A stretch of DNA of 64,000 nucleotides from Gordionus sp. m RMFG-2023 (GCF_954871325.1 NC_088776.1:5649985-5713984), one strand, 5' to 3'. Shown: positions 23,374 through 37,213, counted from the stretch's first letter. Numbers and translations: made by a program. Notes: a model not told the origin generated them from the letters alone.

Positions 23374-24889
23374 TATGCATATGGCGAAAACGTTTTTGAA
23401 CATAGTTGCCATTGCGAAAAAAAGATACATGACTATTTGTTGGATATTCTCGTTAAATTAAGCAGTTGACTTTTATTTTTTTTAAAAATATTATTTAAAT
23501 TTTGGGGTTGCTCATAAAAATGATGTTTAAAAAAAAGGCTTAAATTGCATATTTTTTGTTTTATTTATAAGTGTTAATAAATGTTTTGGCCACTTTACTT
23601 TCATTTCAATTTATTTAAATTCAGAGTTTGCAAATGATTTCATCTTGAAGGATTTTTTCCTGCATCAAAATTTGCATATAAAACGTTTTTTAAAAAAGAT
23701 TTTGGCCATTTTAGATAAAATTTGATCATAAATCTCTATTCCTCAAAAAAATAATAGAAACTTTATTCAAACTCTAAATCTGATGGGAGCCAAGAGAAGA
23801 GATAAATTTTTTAGACGTGCTGATTTTTATTGTAGAGATGCTAAGCACCTATTTCCCCTCCCTTTTGATGCAAATGGAATGAAGATATTCATCGAATTGT
23901 GAAATAAATTTTCAGAATAAGAGGACTAAGAAAGAGCAGAGAAAAGAATTATACAAAAGGATTCTAATTTATCCAAAATTATAATTCATTTTATTTTTCA
24001 ACAAATTTCCTTAAACAAGTTTTGAAAAAATTATAATGTTCAAGCAATAGTTTAATAAAAGCTGTTTTTTCCTAGTACAAACAATTAAATTCCAAAATCG
24101 CTGAACTATAAAAATTATAGGGCTGTGCCAATCCACAAAGTTTTCGAGAAATCCAATCTTTCTACAAAACTGATCTTTAGATTAATTTTTATTTACCATA
24201 TATCTTTGAATCAAATCAATACCATAAAATATCTTCTAGTCAAAAAAAAATATTCATGATATAGTATTTTTATATTCTCCAAAAGTTAATATCTCATTTA
24301 ATATATGGGATGTATCAGTTATATATAACCTATTTTTAAAATGCCTAAATCAAGTTTAAGCAAAGAATTACTACCTTAGCTTCGAAATTTCCCTAATAGA
24401 TGTTCCAAACCTTTTTGGCATCTTTATGATTAGCTGCTTGACAAAACTTACTGAATGTGAATAGTTAGATATTTTAATATCAAATTTTTAGCTACTTATC
24501 TTTTAAAATAATTCAATTTTTTTTAAACATTACAAATAAATTGAATTTTGGTTCCTACTATTCTAAAAAAATAATGCAAAATCCAATCCATAGTTATCTA
24601 AAAATAATTAAATTTGAACTATAATAAAAGTGATGATGCAATACTATATATAACCAATTTATAACCATTTATAAAAATCGATCGTATCATTCATTTAATA
24701 TCAAATATATTTAATTTAATATTCTAGGAAATAATAATGTTATAAAGCGTCAAATTATATTATACAAATATCATGTACAATTTAAATGACCAGTGCTTTC
24801 TACTAATTTAGACACTAAGACAATATTTATACAATATATTTGGGTTATATATATTTAATTATAATAAATGGAATCTGCCAAAACCCCGA
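23374..24889. other. Intergenic DNA with a degraded repeat
   Basis: No gene seen. 24118-24450 starts agggctgtgccaatcc and continues into a region (gcttcgaaatttccctaatagatg) that resembles both the start of 42750-43090 and the interior of the FANCM-intron MITEs. It is an old copy of that repeat family. The remainder is featureless AT-rich DNA and the 3' flank of the SR gene. Confidence 0.4.
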
Positions 24890-27423
24890 TTAATCTATAT
24901 TATGAGCTTCTATGTCATCTTCCACATCAGAAATAATTTTTTGACTTGCATTCTCTAGAATTTCATTTTTTCCCAAATTATCATCCAGGGGAGAATTGGA
25001 AAAACTTGTATCTTCCTGATTTAAATCCTCATTGGCATGCACCATAACTGACTCCAAATGTTGTTCCCTCGTTGTAGTAATAATTTCATTAGTAGGGGAT
25101 AACTGAGAATCTTCTGTGCCATTGGGGGAACCTCTATTTAATTCACCTACTTCTCCAGTTATATTTTCCTTGCTAATTGTAGTTACAGTACTTTCTTTCA
25201 ATCTTTCACTTACAATATCCACCACTTTTTTATCCTCACCATTAATGTGTATCTCCTTCAGATCCAAACTGACCCCATCTTTTGATTCTATTTCCACCTT
25301 TTTGGTAGTTTTCAAAGTGTCATCAGTTTTATTTTCCTGGATCTTTGTGTTTCCTTTATCTTGATTTTTCGTGACCACCACTTTTTCATCCCTCTTTCTC
25401 ACAATTGGACTTGCATGGCTGCTTCTACTGGACCCAGAACTATGGCTGATACTTCTTTTTCTCCCTGAATTTTCATGTGTCTTCCTTCCCTCTCTTGAAC
25501 GTTCGGTTTCAGTATCCCTACGTCTATCCCGTCTCATTCTCTCTCTATCACTTCCACTCCTGTCGTCTCTATGTCTATGAGAAGAATTTCTGCTATATTT
25601 ATCTCGATAAGAATTGCCCCTTGACTGGGAACGGGAATAACTATTGCGATTAAAGGATCTAAAATACAAAAAGAGTTAAGAGAACGTGATTTCAAAACGA
25701 GCCAATCCTATTAAAAATTTATAGATTAATTATACAGAGCTATAAAAAGTGCACAATAAATAGGCCTGGATGACAATTTGCTATTTTTATTAACTCAAAG
25801 TATAAATATATTTAACTCAACATTAAGAATTAAATTGGTCCTTGAATAATTTTTTTTGAAACATTGAAAAAGAAATCAAATGTTGTTATTTAAATTAAAA
25901 TAACAATTATTAGATTTCTTGCCAGATAAAGTTACAATATATTATTTAAAACTTTTGAAAAAAATAATATAATCAGCTAATCATTATACTATCTACATCC
26001 ACAAAAAAATAGGTAAGATATAAATTAGAGTCAACACTACTAATAGAAATAATAAGATACAAAAAAGACATTTCCTAGGATTCCCAATATTAAATTGTTT
26101 ACCTATTTATATTATAACTGTTATGCGTTTTTTAATGAATATAAATTTGGGGTAAAATAAAGGCATCTACAATTAAATCATATTTTTTATGTCATATATT
26201 TTAAAAATAAATTTGGAATTGCTGATTTTAAATGTGGAGATAGAATATAAGACAATTTTTTTAAATTGTATATCTTCGAAGTTTAGTAATGGATAGATTG
26301 ACAATTACTAATTTTTGATGAAATTTTAAAATAAAAATTCCTTTTACCATTTTGAAAGTAGGATATTACTTCTTAAATCATGTTTGTAAAATTTTTTAAA
26401 AAATGAAGAAATAGAATAGTATAATAATTTGTTGATAATATCTCTATATTGCTAATTTTGCATTCTTAAAAAATTGTTGTCTTTAAAATTTAATTAAACA
26501 CAATATTGCATTGTTTAGCAAAAGGATATTAATATTTTGGGGTTATATTTTAAAATTTATATAAAAACAATGACAAACCTTTTGTATACTTTAGAACATT
26601 CCCTTGAAAAATGCCCTCTTTGCCCACATGTATAACATCTCATATTAGGATCAAACATGCTGCCTCTTTTAGTGCCTCTAGTCCTTGGTCTAGCAATTGT
26701 TACTCTAATTTTATTGCCAGCTATATACCTATAGAAGAAAATAGTTAAAATTTAAAAAAAACAGTGTTTATCTAATCTGGCATATTTTATAATAGAAAAA
26801 GTAATAAATATTAATAAACATGCTATTTAATAATCTAATGAAGCAAATATATATAAATAAGTTAATAAAATAACTATATTTTAAAATGCCTTTAGGCTAC
26901 AATTAAAATTCCATTACGTATTATCTAATTTCCTTATGGCTCTGTCTGCTTCTTCCTTTTTCTTGAAAACAACAAAGGCAAAACATGGTGGATTTCTAGC
27001 AACCCAAACTTCTCTCAGAGTTCCACATTTTCCAAATACATCTTCTAATTCCCTTTTAGAACAATCTGCAGTTAAGTCTGAAACATGGAGCCTTATACCA
27101 TTAACCCGTTCATCCTCCAAGTCACGACTTCTTTCTCTTCTTCCCCCATATTGGTAGCTTCTACTCCTCCGCCTTTCTCCTCTGATCTGAGGTGATATGG
27201 TAGATCTAGAAGCTTCTGAGCCAGATTTAGAATGTGACCTTGATAACGCATTTTTATTAGGTCTACCTTGTTGTTTATTAAACCTATCCCTTCCCATTGA
27301 ACTGCCTCCACTGGAATATGAAGCTGATGAGGATCCTCTTCTCATTCTTTTGTCTTTAAAATCATCATCATGTAAATCTGATCTATATCTAACAGAATTG
27401 TAGTTATCATCATCTCTAGGCAT
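24890..27423 (-). CDS. SR splicing factor with RRM and CCHC zinc knuckle (SRSF7/RSZ-like), three exons
   Basis: Exons on the minus strand: 27423-26918, 26728-26579 and 25658-24890, with GT-AG introns (gtaatg, gtttgt donors). Lengths 506, 150 and 769 nt keep frame and give 474 residues. Order: an N-terminal Ser/Arg/Asp-rich segment of about 108 residues, then an RRM (IRLHVSDLTADCSKRELEDV as RNP2 side, CFAFVVF as RNP1) running into exon 2 (YIAGNKIRVTIARP). A CCHC knuckle follows (CYTCGQRGHFSREC), then an RS-rich domain and an acidic tail. It should bind pre-mRNA and act in splice-site choice and mRNA export in the nucleus. The RRM plus knuckle matches SRSF7/9G8. An arginine-serine region in front of the RRM is unusual for that family, whose RRM normally starts the protein. 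Confidence 0.9.
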
Positions 27424-29474
27424 AGTTTAAATCTGTAAAAAAAATTGTTAATGAATTTTCAAATAATAAAAGGTTAAAAATTATATAAAAGAAAAAAGTT
27501 ATAAAAAAGGGAATAAAAGAGATATTACAAAAATTTTAAATTATTAAAGTGTATAATTCAAACATTAAAAATCAAGCCAGGATATTTTATAATAAGTTAG
27601 CTTATTTTAATCATATTGGCCCCATATCATCCAATAAAATTATCACCATTTTCCAAATTTAGCTGTTCCTACACTACATGCTTACCATGACCACTGAAAC
27701 CAATACCATAATCCTAATTACATATTTATCAGCGAGCATTAAATTTAAATTTTATATTAGATGCAAAATTTAAATAAAAAGCTATAAAGGGTATAAAATA
27801 TTTACCTTGTTCAATAGTGAAATAAGAATTTTAATCACGTGATAAAAATATAAATTTGTTTAAAGCGTTCTAAATTTAATTTCTAGAATTTAATTTTTTT
27901 AATAATAAATTTCGTTAAATAAAGTTGTTTTTATTTTTAATATGGATATGGCTTCTATTTAAAAAAAATTTATATACGAAGCTTAATTTTTTATAACTAT
28001 GTGATTACTACTATTAAATAAATCTAGTAATTTGTTTTATTACAATTTGTTACACTTTATTAGTTGCTCTATATTATATTTATATCTTTAGGGCAATTTT
28101 ATAATTTAAATTTAAATTTATTTTTATTTAATAAAATTATTTATAGTTTTTTGATCCTAACAGATTTTATTTTACTTTTATTATGTAGTAAACGGAATCG
28201 CTTTTATGTCAAAACATTTAATATCAAAATCTCATATAATTAATTATTTGGTTATATCAAAAGAATTGAATACTCAAATATGGTAGAGAATAATTTGCTG
28301 GGTTTTCAGAATATCAAAAAAAAAGATCGAAGATAGTAAAATATATATAATAGACTTCTACAAATATACGTTTAGGGTTAGTGCCACCCTATGGCTTACT
28401 TTAATAACGTATTGCCCATTGGCAGATAAAAATAACTTATGCCACAAAATAAAAAATTTTCAAAAAATAGAATCAGTAAGAATATTTTTTCGTAAGACTT
28501 TATTATTAAAATAATACATTATCCATATATATATTTTAAAAAAAAAAAAAAACCTGCTTATAAAAAAAATAAACCAAACATAAAAACCAACAATCCCTTA
28601 TTAATATCAAAAAAACAAATATAAAAAATTTTAGTGTTTTTAAAAAACCCGTATTTGGGTCTATTTTTCAAAATGGTCGGATTAGTTTTATCTAAATAAT
28701 AATATAAGCATCAAGATTTGGGAAATAGATATCCAAGCATTTCTGCCATCTATGAGCAAAATTTTTAGGCTTACAATGTTATTTTGGTTAATGGGGCCGT
28801 TTTTTAAGACTCGAATCGGGCTTTTTATAACAAAATATAAAGATTTACATATGAGAGAACATAAAATAAAACAAAAATATCACCCCCCTCCCCCGGAAGA
28901 AGCGACTAGTAGATTAATTAAAAAATGATTGCATAAATATGGAATCAATTAATATAAATCTAAAAAATATCAAAAATAAAACACTGACTTACCCTCCATT
29001 TATGAATTAATAAATAGCTTCAAACTATTTTTTAAATAAATGAATATAAACAACTTTTTAAAATTTTATATTTAATAAATTTTTTTAATAAAACATGTGT
29101 CTCATGCCGGAATTCTGTAAATTGAAGGTTAAGAGGGCGTTTATAATTTATAACTTATTTTTAAAGTAAACGGAAGAATTTCCAATAAATGATATAAATA
29201 TTTTAAAAAAAATTAGGATGAATAAATCTCCAACAAGCAGTTATCCGAAGCATTACCTATAGCTCTACCAGCAGAAAAGTTGAATTGTGTTAGATAGACT
29301 CCTGTGTAATCTAAAAGGCGGGTCCTACAACAACTCAAATCACTTAGGCGACTCCATATCTTAAAGTAATTAGGTGAAGGGCAGAAGAAGACTTTTATTT
29401 AATAATCAACAAATATTTAGCGAAAGATAACTATTAAATACCAACTTTCGGCGATCTGGCAGATAGTATTGCAT
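27424..29474. other. 5' flank of SR gene and intergenic DNA
   Basis: The SR gene promoter should lie just above 27424, but no element is clear. 28640-28830 resembles a decayed copy of the MITE at 48822-49010 (atagatatccaagcatttctgcc... and a gactcgaatcggg end). The rest is AT-rich with no coding signal. Confidence 0.4.
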
Positions 29475-30047
29475 AGCGTCAATGTGACAGAATATTCACT
29501 ATATACATACCCTGCTCAAAAATCTTTACCAAACCCCCTAAAATATTTTCCCACCTTCTATTTTCACATTATTAATTACACCTTTTAATTATAATGGTAC
29601 TCTCTTCATAAATTTTAAAACGAATAATTTAAATTATTATTGCTCTACTACATAATATCAAAATATTGTGAATGTAAAAGAGTTATTTTTCAGGACATAA
29701 ATTTAATTATAAACCCCTCATTTATAAATGCATAACCCTTTTAAATTACTTTTAAAAGAATAGCAGAGAATTATCCTGAAATGTTTTATTTAGAAAATAT
29801 GAGCATTAAATAGATTTGGCTGATGTTTAGCAATATAGTTGTATTATAATAGGTCTATAATAAAAGGATTAATTTTTACAGCAATAAATTTTGCTCTATT
29901 TCATTTTAAAATTTAATAAACAACCCTCAAATAAATTTATCTTGCCCATAGCCTATCTCCTACCCCTCTTATACACCTTATCTCCTTAAATGCCTACCAT
30001 TAGAAGCAAACTGTTCCTAACCCTTCCTCTTCCCGCTTATGTCGCTG
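29475..30047. mobile_element. Degraded MITE related to 20341-20551
   Basis: The left end agcgtcaatgtgacagaatattcact parallels agcgtctacatgacagtatattcact at 20341, and the right end gcaaactgttcctaacc...ttatgtcgct parallels the right end there. No exact target duplication is visible. It sits against the left edge of a Gypsy fragment. Confidence 0.55.
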
Positions 30048-30049
30048 GG

Positions 30050-30580
30050 ATGGCAGATGGTAAAATCTTTCTACGATAGATTTAAGAGACGCAATTCTAC
30101 AATTCAGAGATAGTTCAAATGTAGGGGATTTTAGTTCGTTTGCATACACGTCAATATTTTCGACTGCTGAGGAGGCTTCGGCGATAATGTTCACCATAAA
30201 TAAATTAATCATTACCGGAAGTCATTTTATTTTGGTTACTGATTATAAACCATTGTAATATATTTTAGAAAAAGAGACCTAAACAAAATTGCAAATAACT
30301 ATTTAATATAGTATGTTAAAAGAGTTGCCAAGAAACCAGGAACTAAACATTACTACTTAACCTTGGGAACAAATCCACGTTGATTTGACAGGTTTTGCCT
30401 CTGAAAAATATTTAAGCGTAAACGCCTTCGGCAAATGAGTTGAATTTAAAATTTAACACATATTAACTTGGCGTGTAATATATTTGGTTTACCTAGCTAA
30501 ATTCTTTCAGATAACAGTACTCAGTTTACCGGATCTGAATTCAAAACGTTTCATTTAACCCATTAATGATCAACGTATTA
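30050..30580 (+). mobile_element. Ty3/Gypsy pol fragment (RNase H to integrase), fossil
   Basis: Plus-strand peptides correspond to the end of the RNase H domain (a HFILVTDYKPL-type motif) followed by integrase-core stretches. It is an old fragment with several breaks and lacks LTRs, gag, protease and most of reverse transcriptase. It is cut off on the right by the start of the 7 kb hAT element. Confidence 0.65.
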
Positions 30581-30889
30581 TATATATAGATGTAAAATTC
30601 CCGGGAAAATTGGTTCAGGGGAAATTTCCCCGGGAAAATTGGGAAAAAAAGGGAAAATTGGAGAAAAAACGGGAAATAACGGGAAAAAACGGGAAATAAC
30701 GGAAAATTAAAAAATAACCACAAAATATACTTTAAACCTTTCAATTTTTTTTATGGAATAACTTTATTAAATTTGGGGAACTGAGGGAAAATAATATAAT
30801 TAAACAATAAAGACAAAAATAAATACACTATAAACATCATCTTTTGAATAACTTTATTAATTACAAAAAGCATGTATCAGAAATTACAT

Positions 30890-32816
30890 TTAAAATTCTT
30901 GGGATGCTAATGAAATAGCATCAATATCTTCATGGGATGAAATTGAAATATCATCATTATCACTTGATATTGATAAATCGGAATTTGAACTCTTTTGATG
31001 ATATCCCGAACTTGATGTATTTGTATGATCCTTTAAATGTATGTTATGCCTTATTGATATTAATTTTTCGACTCTTTCATTCTTTATTCTATTTCTCGTT
31101 TTTGAATAAATTTTTCCAAATGCTGACCAGACTCTTTCTGACGAGGCACTTGAGGGTGGTATCAAAGACATCTTACTGCCACTTGACAAAGGGGTTGATT
31201 TGTACACAACCCTTTCCACCATATGAGTGGTTTGGTATGGATTGAGCTCTCCCATATGCCCGTTCCTTTATAGAAACCTTGTTTTGAACGATATTCTGCT
31301 AAATTACCCATAATTTTTCCAATATCGCAATTAATTTGGCCTGAAATAATATTTATTATATTTAAAGCTGCTGTTAATTCACGGTCTGTTAATTTCACAC
31401 CATAATATCGAGGATCCAGAAGATTTGTTGCATAATGATATTCTCGGCAACAAAATTTCTTTCGTTTTTTAATATGCATCTTAACACTTTTCAAATCATT
31501 TTCATTAAAAATAAAAGTTGATGAATTGAGTTTATCTTTTATGTCCCAAATTATTTCTGGAACGTCAGATAATACCGCTGAATCCGATTCTACAAATATA
31601 ATTTTCTTATAAATAAATTCCAAAAAGGTCAGTACAGACTCTAATTTATCCCAGTATCCTTCTTTGCCTAATATAATAAGCCTTCTTTGTTTGTTTGTAA
31701 ATAAACTAGAAATTGCAATTTCTTGCAAAACTTCCTTATTTTTCACAACACTTTGCAACATTATAACAAAACCTCCCCATCTTGTCGGACTTCGAATTTT
31801 TAAGGAAGATTTATATCCTTTCAATATTTGCCTTTCTTTAAAAGTTGCTAATAAAATACCATAAAATTTCATATATTTAATTATTTGCTTGGTTTTTTTG
31901 ATGATCTTTTCAATAAAAGGTATTTGGCATAAATCTTTAATAAGCAGATTCAACCCATGTGCGGCACATCCAAAGCATTCAATATAATTATATTTTGCCT
32001 TAACAAGACTCCAGGCCTTTTTCATATTCTTTGCATTATCAGTTACTAGTGAGATAAATTTTTGACAACCAATTTCTTCTATTACCTTGATCAACTCAGA
32101 TGCGATATATTCACCAGTGTGAGCACAGGAACCTGTGTCAATGGATTTAAAAAAAATTGGTTCTGGAGTCATTATTATAAAATTAATAATGGACTCTCCG
32201 CGAATATTTGTCCAGCCATCGCTTATGAGAGTAAAATCTTTTAAATTATTGAATTTATTGTTAATAATATTTTTCACTTTAATGTATTCAAAATCTAGTA
32301 ATGTTTTACTAATTGCATGTCTAGAAGGGATTTTATAGGCTGGACGCATTAATTTTAAAAAATTGTTGAAATATTTATTTTCAACTAAATTAAAAGGGCA
32401 ATTTGACATAAAAATAGCCAATGCCAAAGCACTGTCAAGTTGCGTTTGATTTTGTTCGGTTATAGTGTCGAAAAAAATTTTAATTTTAGATGTGCCAGCA
32501 TTAAAATTATTGGTATTTTCTTTAAAAGTATTTAGAATGGTTTTATTTATGTTTTTTTGGGATATAATTTTATTAGGATTACTGAAATCTGGTAAACATA
32601 CTACAACATTCTCTTCAGTAGAATTATTATTATCACGATCAACTTCATTAGTAAACTGTTTATACCCTTGACATTTTTTGATATGCTGAGACATCTTTGT
32701 TGAATTTGGGAATTATATGTTAATTGACAATATTTGCATATTGATATATATCCTTTCTTGTTATTAGCTCTATCTTTAATAAAATGTTTCCAGATATTGG
32801 AAGATTTCCGAGGCAT
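30890..32816 (-). pseudogene. hAT transposase with BED finger and DUF659-type core, two frameshifts
   Basis: From ATG 32816: a BED finger (WKHFIKDRANNKKGYISICK, C-x2-C) whose second half (MSQHIKKC) lies in the next frame, so a frame change sits near 32695. The long frame 32694-31162 holds the DUF659/RNase H fold with ISDGWTN, LVTDNAKNMKKAW, CAAHGLNLLIKDL and TRWGG. The frame changes again near 31200-31255. The next frame (to 30890) carries the dimerisation motif IPPSSASSERVWSAFGK and an acidic Ser-rich tail. So the gene is almost complete, about 640 residues, disabled by two small indels (the first could also be an unrecognised intron). It is the least decayed transposase in the window. Confidence 0.85.
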
Positions 32817-32819
32817 CTA

Positions 32820-32943
32820 TAAAATATTGCAATCATATTAATTTAAATTAAACATCAATAAATCATTATATCAGTTATATAGTATGATTAAAATATATTA
32901 AACATCATAAATCATTATATCAGTTATATAGTATGATTAACAT
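32820..32943. repeat. Two-copy tandem repeat upstream of hAT transposase
   Basis: A unit of about 53-57 bp with aaatcattatatcagttatatagtatgatt is repeated twice, directly in front of the transposase start. The second copy ends at the target site used by the next inserted element. Confidence 0.6.
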
Positions 32944-35592
32944 CAGGGGCGTCGCTAGCCTTTACAATCTCAGGGGGCTCAACTAAAAAAATTTATGGGG
33001 GGCTTCGCCCCCATACCCCCTAATTTGCGGGCCTTCGGCCAGGTTATATAGTAATATATTTTTAAAAATTACTAAACTCTTGAATGATTATTCTTATTTT
33101 CATATTTTGTTTTTTATTATATTATACGTACAAAATAAACTAGAATATAAATAATTAAGACTAGAATATTGATCATTAAGACTAGAATATAAATATCATT
33201 AAGACTAGAATATAAATATCATTAAGACTAGAATATAAATATCGTTAAGACTAGAATATAAATATCATTAATACTAAATATAAATAATTAAGACTAGATT
33301 ATAAATAATTAAAACTAGAATATAAATAATTAAAACAATACATTTCTACAAATTTTCCAATACAAAATCGATTTACTACAGTATAAAGTATTTTAAATTG
33401 CTGATATTTCGCGTCTAAAGAATTACAAGTGATAAAACCGATTAATTAATTCATACATATGCCTCAATTGTTAATGTTTTTAAAAACCCCATAAGGCAAT
33501 ATAATTTTAAGCAACTAACATTAACAAAAGGTCATGAAACTAATATAACTCTCTCTTACCATTTTAGACAAAGTTTTATAGAATGGACTAATAAGGAAAA
33601 ATTTATAGGCCTAACCAAATCAACAATTCTTGAAGAAGAAAATATACACGACCAATCCAAATCATAAAACTATATGGTGGTTAGAGCTTCCTCTTAGATG
33701 ACATGATGGAAGCTAGATAAGTAATCGAGAAAATTATTGTGAGATATTAAATTTCTAAAAGAATATCTTCCATTTTTAATCCTATATAAACTACTGGACA
33801 GTTGATCATTGTTGCTCATCTTAATTATACAATCATATGCTCTCAGCAGCTGTAGTAATATTCTTAAATTACATAGCCACACAAATAATAGATGCTGGTT
33901 AATTTGCAGTCATAGCCATGACACACGATGTTGACTCATATCAAAATCTAGTATGTTAGATATATTGATAAAGCAAAAACACCTAAAATCTTGGAAGAAA
34001 TTATGCAAATATATTGAAGCCTTGAGTTATTTACAATTTAAGTGTGCCAAATTAGAAATAAATAATTTGGGAGCTAGAAAATAAGTACCATAGTGATATG
34101 ATGAACAATTAAAATCTTATATATTATTGTATTGTCAATGTATTCAAATATTTTTAATTAAATTTTTCAGAAACTTTGGTCATATCAAAAGAAAGCATTT
34201 ACTGTTTTTTTCTGATTTTTTCCTATCTCAAAAAGAATTTTTTTATAAGCACCATGTCTTTTAGGTAATTTTGGTTATATATAAATAAGCAAACTATTCT
34301 AAATTTATTTAGCATTTTTATTAAAATATAGTTTATTATTAAGTTAGGATAAACAAATAAATATATAATTATCAAATTATGAAAGAATAATTGAGTAAAC
34401 AATTTAGCCAATATTATCTTTATTAATGTAAAAAGAATAATAGTGTATGATTTATTAAGATATTGACTATTTATATAGAAAATATTTACTATGTTTAATT
34501 TAGCTAATATTTTGACATCACCTTATGTGATTATAATAGAAAAATTTTAAAAAAAATTTCCATTTCTAGTGTCCTGCTCCTGAAAGGTGAAAATATATTG
34601 TAAAGCAATTTTTGCTTAACTTGAAAACTAAAGAAATCAATATTGTTTAATACTCTGGTGAAAAATGACTTAAATAGAAATTCTATAGAAATTAGGCAAA
34701 TTTGGGAGGAAATAGGAAAAACATATAACTTCAATTATGATCAAGTGAAAAAGAAACCTTCCATTAAAATAGATAATTAACTAATAAATTTTTATTTTTT
34801 AAAACTTAAATGTCCAAAGTGTTTTGTTATTAATTTGTGAAAATTTTAAGGATTTTTTCAAAACATTTTGGACACAGACTTATATATAAATTTATTTACC
34901 TATTTTCTTTCTTTTAACATTTTAGTTTTCAATATTTATATCTTTTAAAACTACAATTAATCGTCTTTCAACTAAATCAAAGTTTGAATTTTAAAAACTG
35001 TATAAAATATACTTTGTTCATCACCAGCTTTATTATTGAATCCTCTTCTTTGGTCCTCAAGATTATTGCTACTTTTATCTTTAGTTTTTTTCATAAAGTC
35101 TTTAATGCTTAAATTTTTAAATCGCAAAGATTTTATTTAAATAGTGATTTTAAACTCGGCTTAAAATATTAAATTTGTTAATTTTCAATTAATAATTTAT
35201 TTAATTAGGGTTATATAATAATTTAATTAATAAAAATCAATTAAACTTCAACTGTTAATGCTAAATTGATATTTAAACATTATGCATGGTATTGATATTT
35301 TATTTTTAACAAAGAATTTGATTGCAAGCTGACATAGTGAAAATATAATTTATATGTATTAATCTAATCTAATAAAATTTAGATAGTCTTATTAATTTTT
35401 AAATAATAAAATTAAATCTATATATTACTTAATAGAATTATAATAGACAGGGGACAATCAAAAAAAGTTCTTTTTAGTTTAAGGGGATATTAAGGAACCA
35501 TTAAAAAAAAATTTTTTTTTTGCTTCAAGGGGCTATTCAAATTTTTCAGGGGGCTTGAGCCCCTGCGCCCCCCCCCCATAATGACGCCACTG
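32944..35592. mobile_element. Non-autonomous hAT-type element, 2649 bp
   Basis: Starts caggggcgtcgctagcc and ends ataatgacgccactg; the inverse of the right end is cagtggcgtcat, matching the left end. It is flanked by attaacat on both sides (32936-32943 and 35593-35600), a perfect 8-bp duplication. Subterminal gggggct/agccccc motifs occur at both ends. No transposase-like frame is present. It contains the 33160-33330 tandem repeat. Confidence 0.85.
33160..33330. repeat. Minisatellite, unit about 22 bp
   Basis: Seven to eight copies of a unit of the form aagactagaatataaatatcatt, with length variants (some shortened to aattaagactagaatataaat). There are no spacers and no dyad symmetry, so it is a simple tandem array. 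Confidence 0.8.
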
Positions 35593-35615
35593 ATTAACAT
35601 ATAATGATACTTATA

Positions 35616-37213
35616 GTGCGCACAAATTGAGCGTTGCAACTCTCCGTTTTAAAAGCTAATATGGTAGAGTGCAGCTTGGATTTTTTTACGGCAAACGTTA
35701 ATAAAAAAGCAAACTGGTTAGATTTTTTTTTCTATGTTTTTTTAATTTTGCGCTAAAATTTAAAAATTAATTCATATATTAATTGATATTATATTATTTA
35801 GAATATATTAATTGATATTTATATAATTTTAGAAATGATTATTTATATAATTTTGGAATTTATATTTAAATAATTTTAGGATACATATTATAATTTTAGA
35901 AGGGATGATAAGGTTACTAAAAAAATTTGTACCTTACTGCAAACTCAACAAATGGTCTGGAGCCAGCAGCGTCCAGACCATAAGAATTCTATATTGGTAT
36001 TAGATGGTTTATTAACCAGTAGTTTTAGGTAAATATATATAAATAATGATAAATTATATTTTTAATAGCTTGGGGATGGAATTTCCATTGCATGATACAA
36101 CTGTAGCATGCATAAAGAAGAAGTTGCAAAACTTTAAAGACCAAGACAATTGTGCAAGGTTTCAGGAGCTTCTGGCTCTAAACTCTCATACAGAAGGTAT
36201 GATTACATTAAATTCATGGAGCCAACAATAGAGGATAGTTTTAGTCCTTAAGAAATTATACCAAAGGAAGGCAAGTGGGTTAAAATTAAATGCATTGTTG
36301 GATATATTGACTCTTTTGGAAAGAGTGCCTTGAGAGCCAGTAAAATATATATTTATCTATAAATTTAACATTATTATAGAATGTTTCTCTATAAAATATA
36401 AATCAAACAAATATTTTTTTAAAAATGAAGTATCTCTATTGTATTATACTTTAATGGAAAATTGAATTGTGGCCTCCAAATTCAACAGATATACCTGCAA
36501 ATCAAACCTCATTATTTAATGAAATTATATCTATGAAAATTGATTTGTTTTTTTTTGTAATTCTATTTATTTATATATAATAAAGTTATATTATTCCATA
36601 TTCTAGTGTCCATTTTTGAAAAATATATTTAAAATTATTTTATTAAATAAGACATTTAATACTCTTATTATGGTGTACATTTTCATAATTAAATTGAAAA
36701 ATGTAATTAAAATATTTTGTAAAATATATATAAATAAGCAACTATTCAAAATTTATTTAGCAATTATTAGATAGATTTAATCAAATTATATCATAAATTT
36801 TAAATTTGATTAGCAATATTTCTAAATCTTTTATTTTTATATCTAGTGTCTTGAAAAAAATATAAAATATATAAATATGCAAACTATTCAAAATTTATTT
36901 CACATTTTTATTAAAATATATAGATTATTATAAATATATAAATTAAGGTAGGATGAACAAAGAAACATTTATATACATATGTTTTGCATCCAAGGCCACA
37001 AAAAAATTGAAAACCCTGATTGAATCATAAATTCTTAGGAAATCTAAATAAACAAATATAATTAAACTTCCTTATTTTATCTTAAGGTAATAAATAAACT
37101 CTTTTTGTTTAAGAAATTATAAAAAAAACTTTAATAAAAAACATACTGCTTTCAATCTAAACAAAGATGCGTTACATTAACAAACATACTGCAAACGCTC
37201 AATTTGTGCGCAC
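35616..37213. mobile_element. TA-flanked TIR element (Tc1/mariner-like ends), 1598 bp
   Basis: Left end GTGCGCACAAATTGAGCGTT (35616-35635) is the exact reverse complement of 37194-37213. Both ends are flanked by TA (35614-35615 and 37214-37215), as expected for Tc1/mariner-type insertion. There is no recognisable transposase; the only coding-like stretch is at about 35935-36345. It lies 23 bp from the end of the 32944-35592 element. Confidence 0.8.
35935..36345 (+). pseudogene. Unrecognised exon-like fragments inside the TA-flanked element
   Basis: I do not recognise this. 36046-36231 is open and gives a protein-like stretch (LHDTTVACIKKKLQNFKDQD). A frame change near 36195 leads into a second stretch with KFMEPTIEDSFSP and EGKWVKIKCIVGYIDSFGKS. 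An upstream open piece at about 35950-36030 ends at a possible GT donor (ttttaggtaaat). Codon-like composition exceeds the AT-rich background. It does not look like a Tc1/mariner transposase, so it may be host sequence captured by the element or a very old transposase. Confidence 0.3.

Noticed and set aside
30000-30212. Minus-strand 70-residue frame
   Set aside because: It is a shadow of the plus-strand Gypsy RNase H fragment.
33160-33330. Short regular repeats, considered as a CRISPR or origin iteron array
   Set aside because: Simple AT-rich minisatellite inside a non-autonomous transposon.
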